DNA of 64,000 bases from Candidatus Acetothermia bacterium (GTDB lineage Bacteria; Bipolaricaulota; Bipolaricaulia; RBG-16-55-9; JANLFV01): NCBI GenBank assembly GCA_024653345.1, contig JANLFV010000001.1:248001-312000 (forward strand). The letters are read 5' to 3'. The notes under the pieces were generated by a model. It did not search any database. It worked only from the letters and a program-made list of their open reading frames with translations, and was not told where the DNA came from. Below, piece after piece: positions 24,740 to 35,269 of the stretch (the first letter of the stretch is position 1; every line of letters starts with the position of its first letter). A program made the position numbers and the translations under genes.

Positions 24740-25704
24740 GAAGGGTCCTGATCACGAGGAAGCTCTTCCCCGAGGCCCTGGCACTGCTCGAGGATCAGGG
24801 GGTCGCCTACGAGATGAATGAGGGCCCGCCGCTCCCCAAGCGGGAGCTGCTGAGGAAGGTCGCGGGAGTGGACGGGCTGATCTGCCTCCTGAGCGACCGG
24901 ATCGACCGCGAGGTGCTCGAGGCGGGGAAGGCCCTGAGGGTCGTGGCCAATGTGGCCGTCGGATACGATAACATCGATGTCCAGGCCGCGAGCGAGCTCG
25001 GGATCATGGTGACCAACACACCGGAGGTCCTCACTGAGGCCACGGCCGACCTGACCTTCGGGTTGATCCTGGCCGTGGCGCGGCGGATCGTCGAGGGGGA
25101 TCGGCTCGTCCGGGAGGGAGGGTTCAAAGGCTGGGAGCTGGACCTCCTGCTCGGGGCCGAGGTCCACCACAAGACCCTAGGGATCGTGGGGTTCGGGCGG
25201 ATCGGTCAGGCGGTCGCCCGCCGGGCCCGGGGCTTCGGGATGGAGGTCCTCTACTACGATCCCATCCGCAGGCCGGAGCTGGAGCGGGAGCTCGGGGCCC
25301 AATTCGTTCAGCTTAAGGAACTGCTCAGCCGGAGCGACTTCGTCTCGCTCCACTTGCCGCTCACGCCCCAGACCCGCCATCTCATCGGGAGGGAGGAGCT
25401 CGGGCTGATGAAGCCCTCGGCCTTCTTGATCAATGTCGCCCGCGGGCCGATCGTCGATGAGGCGGCCCTGGTCGAGGCCCTGAAATCAGGCGAGCTCGCC
25501 GGGGCCGGGCTCGATGTCTTCGAGCACGAGCCGGATGTCCACCCCGAACTCCTCAGAATGAGCAATGTCGTCTTAACCCCGCACATCGGGAGCGCGGGGC
25601 GGGAGACGCGCCTCCGGATGGCCCTCATGGCCGTGGAGAATGTGCTCGCCGCCCTCGCGGGCCGGAGGCCGCCGAACCTCGTCAACCCCGAGGTCTGGCC
25701 TTAA
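24736..25704 (+). CDS. D-2-hydroxyacid dehydrogenase (glyoxylate/hydroxypyruvate reductase)
   Basis: This is a 322-residue NAD(P)-dependent dehydrogenase. The Rossmann motif is GIVGFGRIGQAVARRARGF near residue 150, and the catalytic residues are Arg (NVARGPIVDEAAL), Glu (DVFEHEP) and His (LTPHIGSA). Similarity to GyaR/GhrB-type enzymes and coupling to glycerate kinase (ATGA overlap) point to reduction of hydroxypyruvate or glyoxylate, or oxidation of glycerate. The last 23 nt overlap the convergent kinase gene. Confidence 0.9.
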   Translation: MRRVLITRKLFPEALALLEDQGVAYEMNEGPPLPKRELLRKVAGVDGLICLLSDRIDREVLEAGKALRVVANVAVGYDNIDVQAASELGIMVTNTPEVLTEATADLTFGLILAVARRIVEGDRLVREGGFKGWELDLLLGAEVHHKTLGIVGFGRIGQAVARRARGFGMEVLYYDPIRRPELERELGAQFVQLKELLSRSDFVSLHLPLTPQTRHLIGREELGLMKPSAFLINVARGPIVDEAALVEALKSGELAGAGLDVFEHEPDVHPELLRMSNVVLTPHIGSAGRETRLRMALMAVENVLAALAGRRPPNLVNPEVWP

Positions 25705-27430
25705 GCGGGCCGGGCCAAGCCGGAGTCGGGGTGAAGTCCGCCACCACCGACCCGCCGATGAACTCCCGGAGGACCGACTCCTCGGGGACCAGCTCGGGCG
25801 GGCAGGGCGAGAGCCAGCTCAATAGCTGGAGCAAGCGCCGCGCCTCGGGATACTGGGGCGAGTCGGGCTCGACCTGCCGGAGGAGCGGCTCGGCCAAGGG
25901 CTTGAGGACCGCCAGCTCGTGCGGCAGGGCGGAGTTGAACATCGCATCGGCATTCTCCTGGTAAGGGAAGACATACTGCTCCTCGCCGTGGCGGACGCTC
26001 GGCCACTGCTCGAGGGTCCGCTGGGCATCGCTCCCCCGCTCCCGGCTGTCCCGGACGATCCGCCGGATCAGCCTTGTATCGGTCGTGGGGATTCGCGTCA
26101 GCCGGTCGAGCCGGAGCTGCGCGACCGCTGAGACATAGATCCGGAAGACGCTCTCCTGAGGGACCTGGGGGACCAGCGCCGGATTGAGCCCATGCAACCC
26201 CTCGATCAGGAGGATATGGCCCCGGCCGAGCCGGACGGTCGGGCCCGCCTCGCTTCGCCCCAAGAGGAAGTTGTAACGCGGGATGGTCACCCTCCGCCCC
26301 TTGAGCAGGGCGAGGAGATGTTTGTTCAACAGCTCCAGGTCGAGGGCCTCGAGGGCCTCGAAGTCCGGCCGCCCCTCCGCATCCCGGGGCGAGCGCCCCC
26401 TCGGGAGGAAGTAGTCGTCCAAGCTCAAAGGGAAGGGCCTCCGGCCGTTCGCTAGGAGCTGGACCGCCAGCCGCCTCGAGAAGCTCGTCTTCCCCGAGGA
26501 GGTCGGGCCGGCGATCAAGACCAGCTTCACCGGCTCGGGCCGGGCGCAGATCTCGGCTGCGATCTCGGCGATCCTCTGGGAGTGCAGGGCCTCCCCCACG
26601 AGCATCAACTCCCTCCCTCGCCCGCCCGCGAGGGCTAAGTTGAGCCCCCCGACATCGTGGACCCCCAAGAGGTCGAGCCAGCGGCTGTATTCGTTGAAGA
26701 CTCGCGCGAGCTTGGGATACCGCTGGACCGGGGAGAGCTGGAGCTGGTTCCGCTGCGGCAAGCGGAGGATGAACCCTGGGGGATGGTGGAGCAAGGCGAA
26801 GTGCTTGATCTTCCCCGTCGAGGGGAGGAGCGGGCCATAGGCCGGGATGGTCGCCAGCCCGAGCCGCCGAAGGCAGACTTCCTTTGAACTGTAGGCTTGG
26901 AAGAGCCGGAGGCGGTCCTCCTCCCCGGCCTCGCGGAAGAGCCTCAAAGCCTCCTCCAGGGCCAGGGTCTCGCGCTGGATCGGCTCATCGGCCTCCACCA
27001 GCTCCGCCATCCTCCGCTCGAGCTGCTCAAGTTCCCTGGAGGTGAAGGGCCTCCGGCCTGAGATCTCGCAGAAGAGCCCGCCGAAGGGGACGGAGTGCTC
27101 GACCTCCAGCTTCACTTGGGCCTGGGGGTAGAGCTCCCGGATCGCCGCCTCAAAAAGGAGGATCGCGCTCGGCTGGTAGAGGCGATAGCCCGGCTCATCC
27201 GCGAGCGTCACCGGTCTGGCGGAGCAGTCGTGCTCGACCGGCCAGTCCAGCTCCCGCAGCTGGTTCTCCACTAGGCCGGCCACCACGGGCAGCTCGCTGT
27301 CGTTCGCCCGCTCGAGGAACTGGCCAATGGGCGTGCCCAGCGGGGCGCAGAGGGTCTGCCCGTCGGGAAGCCGGACCTGCACATCCTGCCGCGGCTCACA
27401 GGCTCTCACCACAATCTCCTGGCTGGCCAT
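25682..27430 (-). CDS. TGS-domain nucleoside (uridine-like) kinase
   Basis: This 582-residue fusion starts with a TGS domain (VRLPDGQTLCAPLGTPIGQFL). It continues with a threonyl/alanyl-tRNA synthetase second additional-like domain (HSVPFGGLFCEISGRRPF). It ends with a P-loop kinase of the uridine kinase/phosphoribulokinase family (LIAGPTSSGKTSFSRRLA near residue 295, then SLDDYFLPRG, PRYNFLLG, LLIEGLHGLNP). This architecture is widespread in anaerobes. The substrate is uncertain. The ATG at 27430 directly follows an extended -10 promoter at 8 nt and has no Shine-Dalgarno. Confidence 0.88.
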   Translation of the reverse strand: MASQEIVVRACEPRQDVQVRLPDGQTLCAPLGTPIGQFLERANDSELPVVAGLVENQLRELDWPVEHDCSARPVTLADEPGYRLYQPSAILLFEAAIRELYPQAQVKLEVEHSVPFGGLFCEISGRRPFTSRELEQLERRMAELVEADEPIQRETLALEEALRLFREAGEEDRLRLFQAYSSKEVCLRRLGLATIPAYGPLLPSTGKIKHFALLHHPPGFILRLPQRNQLQLSPVQRYPKLARVFNEYSRWLDLLGVHDVGGLNLALAGGRGRELMLVGEALHSQRIAEIAAEICARPEPVKLVLIAGPTSSGKTSFSRRLAVQLLANGRRPFPLSLDDYFLPRGRSPRDAEGRPDFEALEALDLELLNKHLLALLKGRRVTIPRYNFLLGRSEAGPTVRLGRGHILLIEGLHGLNPALVPQVPQESVFRIYVSAVAQLRLDRLTRIPTTDTRLIRRIVRDSRERGSDAQRTLEQWPSVRHGEEQYVFPYQENADAMFNSALPHELAVLKPLAEPLLRQVEPDSPQYPEARRLLQLLSWLSPCPPELVPEESVLREFIGGSVVADFTPTPAWPGPLKARPRG

Positions 27431-27438
27431 GGGGCGCT

Positions 27439-27447
27439 ATTCTATCA
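27439..27447 (-). promoter_or_regulatory. Extended -10 promoter of the TGS-kinase gene (leaderless type)
   Basis: TGATAGAAT on the minus strand is an extended -10 (TG-N-TAGAAT). It ends 8 nt before the ATG at 27430. No good -35 hexamer is visible at 17 nt. Confidence 0.55.
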
Positions 27448-27470
27448 TTCCCGCACGAGGCCGGCCATCC

Positions 27471-27499
27471 TTTACGGACGGAGTGCGAGCTGCTACAAT
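27471..27499 (+). promoter_or_regulatory. uvrA promoter
   Basis: TTTACG (27471-27476), a 17-nt spacer and TACAAT (27494-27499), giving a short leader of about 12 nt before the ATG at 27519. Confidence 0.55.
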
Positions 27500-27518
27500 T
27501 CGCTGAGGCATCCGCGCG

Positions 27519-30356
27519 ATGGACAAGATCATCATTAGGGGGGCAAGGCAGCATAACCTGAAGAATATCGACCTCGAGCTTCCCCGGGATAAGCTGATCG
27601 TGATCACCGGTGTCTCGGGCTCGGGGAAGTCCTCCCTGGCCTTCGACACGATCTACGCCGAGGGCCAGCGCCGCTATGTGGAATCCTTGAGCGCCTATGC
27701 CCGGCAGTTCCTCTCCCAGATGGATAAGCCCGAGGTGGACTTCATCGAGGGGCTCTCCCCGGCCATCTCGATCGACCAGAAGCGGAGGAGCCACAACCCC
27801 CGCTCGACCGTGGCCACGATCACCGAGGTCTACGACTACCTGAGGCTGCTCTTCGCCCGGATCGGGAAGCCCCATTGCTACAAGTGCGGCCGGCCGATCG
27901 CCCCCCAGACCTCCCAGCAGATCATCGACCGGATCCTGGGCCTCCCCGAGGAGACGAAGGTCCAGCTCCTCGCCCCGCTCGTCCGCGGGCGGAAGGGGGA
28001 ATACCGGAGCCTCTTCGAGGAGCTGAGGCGGGAGGGCTACAGCCGCGTCCGGGTCGACGGCCAGCTCCGCGAGCTGGAGGAGGAGATCATCCTCGACAAA
28101 TACAAGAAGCACGAGATCGCCGTGGTGGTCGACCGGCTCATCGTCCGGCCCGGGCTGCGCGAGCGGATCGCCGACGGCGTGGAGACGGCTTTGAAGCTTG
28201 CGGAAGGGAATGTGATCGTCTCCATCGCCGGGGGAGAGGAGCTCTTCTTAAGCGAGCACCTCGCCTGCCCGCATTGCGGGGTGAGCTACGAGAAGATCGA
28301 GCCGAGGCTCTTCTCCTTCAACAGCCCTTACGGGGCCTGCCCCGAGTGCGGCGGGCTGGGGGTGAAGCTGGAGATCGACCCCGAGCTCGTGATCGATAGG
28401 GAGAGGAGCCTCTTCGACGGGGGGATCATCCCCTGGGCCGGCTCCCAGAGCCGCTGGCTCTTCGGGCTCCTCAGCGGCCTCTGCCAGAAGTATGGGATCG
28501 ACCCGAATCTCCCGCTCGGCCGACTCCCCAAGGAGAAGCTCGAGATCCTCCTTTATGGGACCAACGGGGAGCTGGTCCGTTTCCCCTACACCAACCAAGA
28601 GGGCCGGACGAGGATCTTCGAGGTGGTCTACCGCGGGATCGTCAACACCCTCGAACATCACCTCCACGAGGACCAGACCGAGGCGAGCTATGAGGAGTTA
28701 AAGCAATACATGAGCAGCCGGCCCTGCCCCGCCTGCGGGGGGAAGCGGCTCCGCCCGGAGAGCCTGGCGATCACTGTCGGCGGGAAGAACATCATCGAGG
28801 TGACCGAGCTCTCGGTGAAGGAGGCCTACCGCTTCTTCGATGAGCTCGAGCTCACGGAGAGGGAGGAGCTGATCGCCCACCAGATCCTGAAGGAGATCAA
28901 GGCCCGCTTGAAGTTCATGATCGATGTCGGCTTAGATTACCTCACCTTGGACCGCCCGGCGGGGACGCTCGCGGGCGGGGAGGCCCAGCGGATCCGGCTG
29001 GCCACCCAGATCGGCTCCCAGCTCGTCGGGGTCCTCTACATCCTGGACGAGCCGAGCGTCGGGCTCCATCAGCGGGACATCCGTAGGTTGCTCAATACGC
29101 TCGAGGGGCTGCGGGACCTAGGGAATACCGTGATCGTGGTGGAGCACGACGAGGCCACGATCCGGGCCGCGGACTTCATCGTGGACATTGGCCCCGGGGC
29201 CGGTGCGAGCGGCGGGGAGATCGTCGCCACCGGCTCGCTCGAGGAGATCGTGGCTTGCCCGCGCTCGATCACCGGCCAATACCTGAGCGGGAAGCGGACG
29301 ATCCCGATCCCCAAAGGGCGCCGCTCGCCCAGGGGCTGGCTGATCATCAAGGGGGCCAGGGAGCACAACCTCAAGGGGATCGATGTCAGGATCCCTCTGG
29401 GGGTCTTCGTCTGCGTCACCGGCGTCTCCGGCTCGGGGAAGTCGACCCTGGTCGAGGAGATCCTCTATCGCGGCGCGGCTCAAAGGCTGCGCCTCAAGTC
29501 GGAGCGGCCCGGTGAGCACGACGCCATCCTCGGGCTGGAGCAGATCGATAAGGTGATCGACATCGACCAATCCCCGATCGGAAGGACCCCCCGCTCGAAC
29601 CCCGCGACCTACATCGGGGTCTTCGACCTGATCCGGCAGGTCTTCGCCCAGACGCCAGAGGCGCGGATGCGCGGCTACAGGCCCGGCAGATTCTCCTTCA
29701 ATGTCAAGGGCGGGCGGTGCGAGGCCTGCCGCGGCGACGGCCTGATCAAGATCGAGATGCACTTCCTCCCCGATGTCTATGTCCCCTGCGAGGTCTGCAA
29801 GGGGAGACGCTACAACCGCGAGACGCTCCAGATCAAGTATAAGGGCCGCTCGATCGCCGATGTCTTGGAGATGACCGTCGAGGAAGCCTTGAGCTTCTTC
29901 GAGAACATCCCCCCGATCCGGAGGAAGCTCCAGACCCTCTACGATGTGGGGCTGAGCTACATCCAGCTCGGCCAGCCGGCACCCCAGCTCTCGGGCGGGG
30001 AGGCCCAGCGGGTGAAGCTGGCGGAGGAGCTCTCGAAGCGCGCGACCGGGCGGACGCTCTACATCCTCGATGAGCCGACCACAGGGCTGCACATGGACGA
30101 CATCAAGAAGCTCTTGAATGTCCTCCACCGGCTCGTCGAGCTCGGGAATACGGTGGTAGTGATCGAGCACAACCTGGATGTGATCAAGACCGCCGACTGG
30201 ATCATCGACCTCGGCCCCGAGGGCGGAGATGAGGGTGGATGGGTCATCACTGAGGGGACGCCAGAAGAGGTGGCTGAGGCGGCAGGATCTTACACAGGGC
30301 AGTTTCTGCAGAGGGTCTTGAGCACGAGGACCCTAGCTGGGGCCAAGAGGGCTTGA
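27519..30356 (+). CDS. uvrA: UvrABC excinuclease subunit A
   Basis: This is a 945-residue full-length UvrA, the damage-sensing ATPase of nucleotide excision repair. It has two ABC ATPase modules: Walker [15 protein letters not shown] near residue 30 and [15 protein letters not shown] near residue 635. Signature motifs are LAGGEAQRI and [12 protein letters not shown], with Walker B regions LYILDEPS and [12 protein letters not shown]. Zinc-finger pairs CYKCG, CPHCG-CPECG, CPACGG and CEACRG-CEVCKG are visible. The promoter lies just upstream. No other uvr gene is nearby. Confidence 0.97.
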   Translation: MDKIIIRGARQHNLKNIDLELPRDKLIVITGVSGSGKSSLAFDTIYAEGQRRYVESLSAYARQFLSQMDKPEVDFIEGLSPAISIDQKRRSHNPRSTVATITEVYDYLRLLFARIGKPHCYKCGRPIAPQTSQQIIDRILGLPEETKVQLLAPLVRGRKGEYRSLFEELRREGYSRVRVDGQLRELEEEIILDKYKKHEIAVVVDRLIVRPGLRERIADGVETALKLAEGNVIVSIAGGEELFLSEHLACPHCGVSYEKIEPRLFSFNSPYGACPECGGLGVKLEIDPELVIDRERSLFDGGIIPWAGSQSRWLFGLLSGLCQKYGIDPNLPLGRLPKEKLEILLYGTNGELVRFPYTNQEGRTRIFEVVYRGIVNTLEHHLHEDQTEASYEELKQYMSSRPCPACGGKRLRPESLAITVGGKNIIEVTELSVKEAYRFFDELELTEREELIAHQILKEIKARLKFMIDVGLDYLTLDRPAGTLAGGEAQRIRLATQIGSQLVGVLYILDEPSVGLHQRDIRRLLNTLEGLRDLGNTVIVVEHDEATIRAADFIVDIGPGAGASGGEIVATGSLEEIVACPRSITGQYLSGKRTIPIPKGRRSPRGWLIIKGAREHNLKGIDVRIPLGVFVCVTGVSGSGKSTLVEEILYRGAAQRLRLKSERPGEHDAILGLEQIDKVIDIDQSPIGRTPRSNPATYIGVFDLIRQVFAQTPEARMRGYRPGRFSFNVKGGRCEACRGDGLIKIEMHFLPDVYVPCEVCKGRRYNRETLQIKYKGRSIADVLEMTVEEALSFFENIPPIRRKLQTLYDVGLSYIQLGQPAPQLSGGEAQRVKLAEELSKRATGRTLYILDEPTTGLHMDDIKKLLNVLHRLVELGNTVVVIEHNLDVIKTADWIIDLGPEGGDEGGWVITEGTPEEVAEAAGSYTGQFLQRVLSTRTLAGAKRA

Positions 30357-30438
30357 TCCCCTAGCCTGCGCCCCCTTGCGGCGGCGCTCAACAAGAGAGC
30401 AGCTCAACCCTGTCCTCAACAGCAAGGCCAGGAATCCG

Positions 30439-32304
30439 TCATCGAGGCAGTATCCGCTTCAATTCTCCTAGCCCCAGCTCCTCCAGCTTGGCGGGGGTGG
30501 GCCCGAACTCGTCCCAGCCGCGAAGGCGATAGTATTCGTCGATCATCCTCTGCAAGAGGTCATTCGGGATCGGCCGCCCCGAGCTCGCGCCCCGCGGGAG
30601 CGGCCCCTTCAGCCTCCTCGGGAGGTCATCGTCCCTGCGGGTGTAGCCGGCCCGCGCGGCGAGGATCTTCAGCAGGTTGTAGTTCCTCTCGCCGATGAGG
30701 AGCATCTCCTTCGCATCGACCTCAAGCCCGGTGAGGGCGTTCAGGATCGCTCGGATCTGGGGATAGTTATACCCCGGCTCGGTCATCGAGGGGATGAAGA
30801 CGCACATCACCAGGGAGTTGGTGAACGACCGGAGGTCCTCGTAGATCTTCACGACTCGGGGCTTACCCTCCCAGGAGAAGCGGTCTAGCCTCTCCGTTAC
30901 GCCCAGCTCGGGGGTCGGATTCTCGACCTCGAGCATCGTGTCGTGCATCCCTTCGAGGTGGGTCGCACCCCGCGGTGAGGTGGCGTAGCTCAGGGCGAGG
31001 CCGACCTTCCCCCGCGGCTCGTGCATCGGGACCTCGACGCCCTTGACATGGACGGCGAAGTCCCCGCCGTATTTCTTCTCCAGATAATCGAGCCCTTTCG
31101 CCAGCTCCGCCCCGAGCCCCTCCCGGCGAGCGATCAGGTCGATGGCCCTCAGGATCGCCCGGGCGTCGCCCCACTTCAGGTCGGACTTGAGGAGCCCCCG
31201 CTCGGTCGCCTCGATGGCCCAGGCGATGGTCACCCCGGTGCTGATGGTGTCGAGCCCGTAGGCATTGCACTTCTGGTTGGCCAGGGCGATGGCCTCGAGA
31301 TCGTCATTGAGCAAAAGCGAGCCCAATGCCGCGACGGTCTCGTATTCCGGGCCGCCGTAGCGCGGGTCGACCTCTTCATTGTCGAACTTGGCGGAGACCA
31401 CCCGCTTGCAGCCGACGGGGCAGCCGGCGCAGCTGTCAGCCCGCACTAGGATCGTCTCGGCCATCACCTCGCCGCTGATCGCACCCGCCCGGTCGAAGAC
31501 CCCCTCCTGGAAGTTCTTCGTCGGGAGGATCCCCTGCCCGTTGAGGGCCATGACTCCCCCGGCCGTCCCGCAGCTCCGGAACCTTCGGATCCAGCGCTCG
31601 CTGGCCAGGGCGAGGGCCAGTTCCTTCCGCAGCTCGAGGAAGCGGGCCCGGTCGTGGATCGGCTTCTCCGTGTGGCTCAAGACGGCGATGGCCTTCAGGT
31701 TCTTGCTCCCCATCACCGCCCCGAAGCCGGGCCGGCCCGCGGACCGCGTCCGGTCGTGGATGATGCAGGCGAACTTCACCAGCCTCTCCCCCGCCGGGCC
31801 GATCGTCGCGACCCGGACCTTCCCATGCCGGCGCTGGAGCTCCTCCTCGACCTCGGCCGTCTCGAGGCCCCACAGGTCATGGGCCTCGTGCAATGCCGGC
31901 TTACCGGCGATGAGGGTCAGATAGACCGGCCGAGCGGCCCGCCCCTTGATGATCAGGCCGTCGTAGCCCGAGTGGCCGAGCTCCTGGCCGAAGAAGCCCC
32001 CGGCGTAGGAGTCGGAGGCAGCCCTCGTCTTGGGCGAGAGCCCGAGGACGACATGCCGCCCGCCGCCCGCTATGCCCAATCCTTGGAACGGCCCGGTCGC
32101 GAAGACCAGGAGGTTCTCCGGCCCGAGGGGGTCGAGCTCTCGGAGGTCCTTATCCTTCAGCTCCTCCAGCAGGATGCGCGCCCCGATCCCTCGCCCGCCG
32201 AGGTGCCTCTTAAGCCAGCCCTCGGGGATCGGATAATCTTCGAACCGGCCCGAGTTCAGGTCTACAAGAAGGTATCTCCCGAATGCGCCATCGATAGCAG
32301 CCAT
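30439..32304 (-). CDS. aor: Aldehyde:ferredoxin oxidoreductase (tungsten enzyme)
   Basis: This is a 621-residue AOR-family oxidoreductase interconverting aldehydes and acids with ferredoxin, using a tungstopterin. The N-terminal GGRGIGARILLEEL and SYAGGFFGQELGHSGYDGLIIKG regions bind the pterin. The 4Fe-4S ligands are CAGCPVGC (CxxCx3C) near residue 290 and a fourth Cys in NSLVMCVF near the C-terminus. In an acetyl-CoA pathway organism it could link acetate and acetaldehyde. GTG (32307) or ATG (32304) are both possible; the ATG lies 9 nt from a perfect -10 box. It is divergent from pyrG. Confidence 0.93.
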   Translation of the reverse strand: MAAIDGAFGRYLLVDLNSGRFEDYPIPEGWLKRHLGGRGIGARILLEELKDKDLRELDPLGPENLLVFATGPFQGLGIAGGGRHVVLGLSPKTRAASDSYAGGFFGQELGHSGYDGLIIKGRAARPVYLTLIAGKPALHEAHDLWGLETAEVEEELQRRHGKVRVATIGPAGERLVKFACIIHDRTRSAGRPGFGAVMGSKNLKAIAVLSHTEKPIHDRARFLELRKELALALASERWIRRFRSCGTAGGVMALNGQGILPTKNFQEGVFDRAGAISGEVMAETILVRADSCAGCPVGCKRVVSAKFDNEEVDPRYGGPEYETVAALGSLLLNDDLEAIALANQKCNAYGLDTISTGVTIAWAIEATERGLLKSDLKWGDARAILRAIDLIARREGLGAELAKGLDYLEKKYGGDFAVHVKGVEVPMHEPRGKVGLALSYATSPRGATHLEGMHDTMLEVENPTPELGVTERLDRFSWEGKPRVVKIYEDLRSFTNSLVMCVFIPSMTEPGYNYPQIRAILNALTGLEVDAKEMLLIGERNYNLLKILAARAGYTRRDDDLPRRLKGPLPRGASSGRPIPNDLLQRMIDEYYRLRGWDEFGPTPAKLEELGLGELKRILPR

Positions 32305-32313
32305 CACCGGCCG

Positions 32314-32342
32314 ATTATAGCCTGGACGGGGCTTGGGGTGAA
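32314..32342 (-). promoter_or_regulatory. aor promoter (leaderless type)
   Basis: Perfect TATAAT (32314-32319) on the minus strand with a weak TTCACC 17 nt upstream (32337-32342). It ends 9 nt before the ATG at 32304. Confidence 0.6.
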
Positions 32343-32348
32343 ACGACC

Positions 32349-32377
32349 TTGTGCCCGCGGCCCGGAGGGCTTATAAT
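32349..32377 (+). promoter_or_regulatory. pyrG promoter
   Basis: TTGTGC (32349-32354), a 17-nt spacer and perfect TATAAT (32372-32377). It predicts a leader of about 65 nt before 32449. Confidence 0.6.
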
Positions 32378-32448
32378 CATCAGCGGATTCGACCTTTCGG
32401 ATCGGCAAGGCTTTAAGAAGCACCTACATTTTCGGGGTGGCGGCGCAG

Positions 32449-34038
32449 ATGAGCAAGTATGTCTTCGTCACCGGCGGAGTCCTCTCCGGCTTGGGGAAGG
32501 GGATCACCACCTCCTCGATCGGACTCCTCTTGAAGTCCCGGGGGATCAAGGTCACGGTCATCAAGATCGACCCCTACCTCAACTGCGATGCCGGGACGAT
32601 GAACCCCTACCAGCACGGGGAGGTCTTCGTCCTCGAGGACGGGAGCGAGCTGGACCTCGACTTCGGGAACTACGAGCGGTTCTTGGACCTCGACCTGACC
32701 GGGGAGCACAACATCACCACCGGGAAGGTCTACCTCAAGGTGATCGAGCGGGAGCGGCGCGGCGATTATCTAGGCCAGACGGTCCAGATCATCCCTCATG
32801 TCACCGACGAGATCAAGCAAAGCATCACGACTGTGGCGGAGCGGTCCGGGGCGGAGGTGACGATCGTCGAGCTGGGCGGGACCGTGGGGGACATCGAGTC
32901 AATGCCCTTCCTCGAGGCGGTCCGCCAGCTCCAGCAAGAGCGCGGGAGCGCGCACTGCGCCTTTGTCCATACGACCCTCGTCCCGATCCTCGGCCCGGTG
33001 GGGGAGCAGAAGACCAAGCCGACGCAGCAGTCGGTCCGAGAGATCCGGGCGATCGGGATCCAGCCGGACATCATCATCGGGCGGAGCGAGGAGCCCCTCA
33101 AGGAGCACATCAAGGAGAAGATCGCCCTCTTCTGTAGCGTCCCGGTCGAAGCGGTGATCAGCTCCCCTACAGCCCAGCTGGTCTATCAGGTCCCGCTCAC
33201 CTTCGAGGAGCAAAGCCTGACCGAGCTGCTGATGGAGAAACTCCGGCTTGCGCCACTGGCGGAGGACCTCACCGCCTGGCGGGCCTTCTTGGACCACGCG
33301 CTCCACCCCCAGCACGAGCTGACTGTGGCACTCGTCGGGAAGTATACGGAGCTGGCCGATAGCTACCTCAGCTACACCGAGGCACTGATCCATGCGGGCG
33401 CGGAGCTCCGGACGGCCGTGAACATCAAGTGGATCGAGGCCGAGGAGTTTGCCCCCGACCTGCTGGAGGATGTCGCGGGGGTGATCGTCCCCGGCGGGTT
33501 CGGCGAGCGGGGGACAAAGGGGAAGCTCCAGGCAATTCGGCTCGCCCGAGAGCGCGGATTACCGTTCTTGGGGATCTGTCTGGGCTTCCAGCTGGCGGTC
33601 GTGGAATTCGCCCGGAATGTCCTGGGCTACAAGCAGGCCAACAGCACTGAGATCGACCCCCAGGCCAACCCGGCGGTGATCGACCTCCTCCCGGAGCAAC
33701 GCGGGGTGAAGGAGAAGGGCGGAACGATGCGACTGGGGGCCTCGCCGGTCCTGCTCGAGCCGGGCTCGCTGGCCCACCGGCTCTACGGCCGAGAGGAGGT
33801 GAGCGAGCGCCACCGCCACCGCTACGAGGTCAACCCCGAGTTCGTCGCGGAACTGGAGGCCGGTGGCCTCCGCTTCTCCGGGAGGTCGCCCGACGGGCGG
33901 ATGGAGATCGGCGAACTGCCGGGTCATCCATTCTTCATCGCTTCCCAGTTCCACCCGGAGTTCAAGTCCCGCCCGACCAGGCCCCATCCGCTCTTCCTCG
34001 GGTTCCTCAAGGCATGTCGCGCACGAGGCTCCTCTTGA
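32449..34038 (+). CDS. pyrG: CTP synthase
   Basis: This is a 529-residue enzyme aminating UTP to CTP with glutamine. The N-terminal synthase domain begins [18 protein letters not shown] and includes [21 protein letters not shown]. The C-terminal class I amidotransferase has the nucleophile in LGICLGFQ, then EVNPEFV and the catalytic His/Glu in [10 protein letters not shown]. The ATG at 32449 matches the conserved family start; an in-frame GTG lies at 32437. Its last 25 nt overlap the start of lptC, so the genes are coupled. Confidence 0.95.
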   Translation: MSKYVFVTGGVLSGLGKGITTSSIGLLLKSRGIKVTVIKIDPYLNCDAGTMNPYQHGEVFVLEDGSELDLDFGNYERFLDLDLTGEHNITTGKVYLKVIERERRGDYLGQTVQIIPHVTDEIKQSITTVAERSGAEVTIVELGGTVGDIESMPFLEAVRQLQQERGSAHCAFVHTTLVPILGPVGEQKTKPTQQSVREIRAIGIQPDIIIGRSEEPLKEHIKEKIALFCSVPVEAVISSPTAQLVYQVPLTFEEQSLTELLMEKLRLAPLAEDLTAWRAFLDHALHPQHELTVALVGKYTELADSYLSYTEALIHAGAELRTAVNIKWIEAEEFAPDLLEDVAGVIVPGGFGERGTKGKLQAIRLARERGLPFLGICLGFQLAVVEFARNVLGYKQANSTEIDPQANPAVIDLLPEQRGVKEKGGTMRLGASPVLLEPGSLAHRLYGREEVSERHRHRYEVNPEFVAELEAGGLRFSGRSPDGRMEIGELPGHPFFIASQFHPEFKSRPTRPHPLFLGFLKACRARGSS

Positions 34039-34553
34039 TCCTCCTCTCCCTGGGAGCCCTCGCTGGAGGGCTGCTGGCTGGGCTCCGGCCGGCGCCCCCG
34101 CCAACAAGCTCGGAGGAGCCAAGAGTCGAGATCAGCGCCCCGACCCTGACGAAGTTCGACGAGGCAGGTCGGCGCCTCTGGGAGCTTCGCGCCCGGGCGA
34201 TCAGCCTCGACCAGCAGGCGGAGCGCACCCTGGCCGAGGATGTCAGGATAGCCTTCTTTCGCGACGAGCGAGTCACGCTCGAGCTGACCGCGCCGCGCCT
34301 GTTACTCTTCAACGAGAGCGGTGACCTCGAGCTGGAGGGCGGGATCTCCGCTCAGGGCGAGGGGGGCCTGCGGTTCTGGACCGAGCGGATGCGCTGGGAT
34401 GCGCGTGAGGCGGTCTTGCGAGGTGACCTGGAGGTCGAGGTGGAGAAGGAAGAGAATCGGCTGAGCGGGAGGGGCTTCGAATACTCCCCCCAGGAAGGGA
34501 GGTTCGTCGTGGAGGAGGAAGCTCACTTGATCCTCCTCCCCGGCGAGGAGTGA
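34014..34553 (+). CDS. lptC: LptC-like LPS export periplasmic protein
   Basis: This 179-residue protein has an N-terminal anchor ([18 protein letters not shown]) and a beta-rich OstA/LptC-like periplasmic domain ([62 protein letters not shown]). Together with LptB, F and G it would move lipopolysaccharide across the envelope. It overlaps pyrG upstream and the lptB start codon downstream. lptF, lptG and lptA are not in the window. This supports an outer membrane. Confidence 0.82.
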   Translation: MSRTRLLLILLSLGALAGGLLAGLRPAPPPTSSEEPRVEISAPTLTKFDEAGRRLWELRARAISLDQQAERTLAEDVRIAFFRDERVTLELTAPRLLLFNESGDLELEGGISAQGEGGLRFWTERMRWDAREAVLRGDLEVEVEKEENRLSGRGFEYSPQEGRFVVEEEAHLILLPGEE

Positions 34554-35269
34554 TGCTGGAAGCAGAGGAGCTGGTCAAGAGCTACTCCGGGCGGCGGGTC
34601 GTCGACCGGGTCTCGCTCTCGATCTCGCCAGGGAAGGTCTTCGGTCTCCTCGGGCCGAACGGGGCGGGGAAGACGACCACCTTCCAGATGATCATCGGCC
34701 TGATCGCCCCCGAGGGGGGCCGGCTGATCTTGAACGGCGAGGAGGTGACCCGCCTCCCATTCCACGAGCGGGCGAGGCGGGGCATTAACTACCTCCCGCA
34801 GGAACCCTCGGTCTTCCGGAAGCTCTCGGTCAAGCAGAACCTGCTGGTGGTCCTGGAGGCGCTCGACGCCGGCCCGCGAGCACGCGAAGCGCGGGTGGCG
34901 GAACTCCTGGCGAAGTTCGAGCTCCTCCCCTTCGCCCGGCGGCGGGCCGACTCCCTCTCCGCGGGCGAGCGGCGGCGGGTCGAGATCGCCCGAGCCCTGG
35001 CCACCTCGCCCTCCTTCCTCCTGCTCGATGAGCCCTTCTCGGGGATCGATCCCCTAAGCTGCGAGGAGATCCAGCGACTCATCCTCTCCTTAAGGGACGA
35101 AGGCCTGGGGATCATCGTGACCGACCACAATGTCCACGAGACCCTCAAGGTGACAGATTATGCTTACTTGATAAACCAGGGGAAGATCCTGCTGTCCGGC
35201 CCTCCGCAAGAGGTGGCCGCCGATCCGCTGGCGAAGAAGTTCTATCTCGGCGAGCGGTTCAGGTATTAG
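34553..35269 (+). CDS. lptB: LPS export ABC transporter ATPase LptB
   Basis: This 238-residue ABC ATPase has Walker A LLGPNGAGKTTTF, Q-loop LPQEPSVFRKLSV, signature LSAGERRRVEIARAL, Walker B LLLDEPFSGIDP and switch VTDHNVHETL. The stretch RRGINYLPQEPSVFRKL and the ETLKVTDYAYLINQGKILLSG ending are typical of LptB. The ATG at 34553 overlaps the lptC stop (TGATG); the GTG at 34550 is an alternative. The 3' end overlaps the convergent DUF2007-like gene by 11 nt. Confidence 0.92.
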   Translation: MLEAEELVKSYSGRRVVDRVSLSISPGKVFGLLGPNGAGKTTTFQMIIGLIAPEGGRLILNGEEVTRLPFHERARRGINYLPQEPSVFRKLSVKQNLLVVLEALDAGPRAREARVAELLAKFELLPFARRRADSLSAGERRRVEIARALATSPSFLLLDEPFSGIDPLSCEEIQRLILSLRDEGLGIIVTDHNVHETLKVTDYAYLINQGKILLSGPPQEVAADPLAKKFYLGERFRY

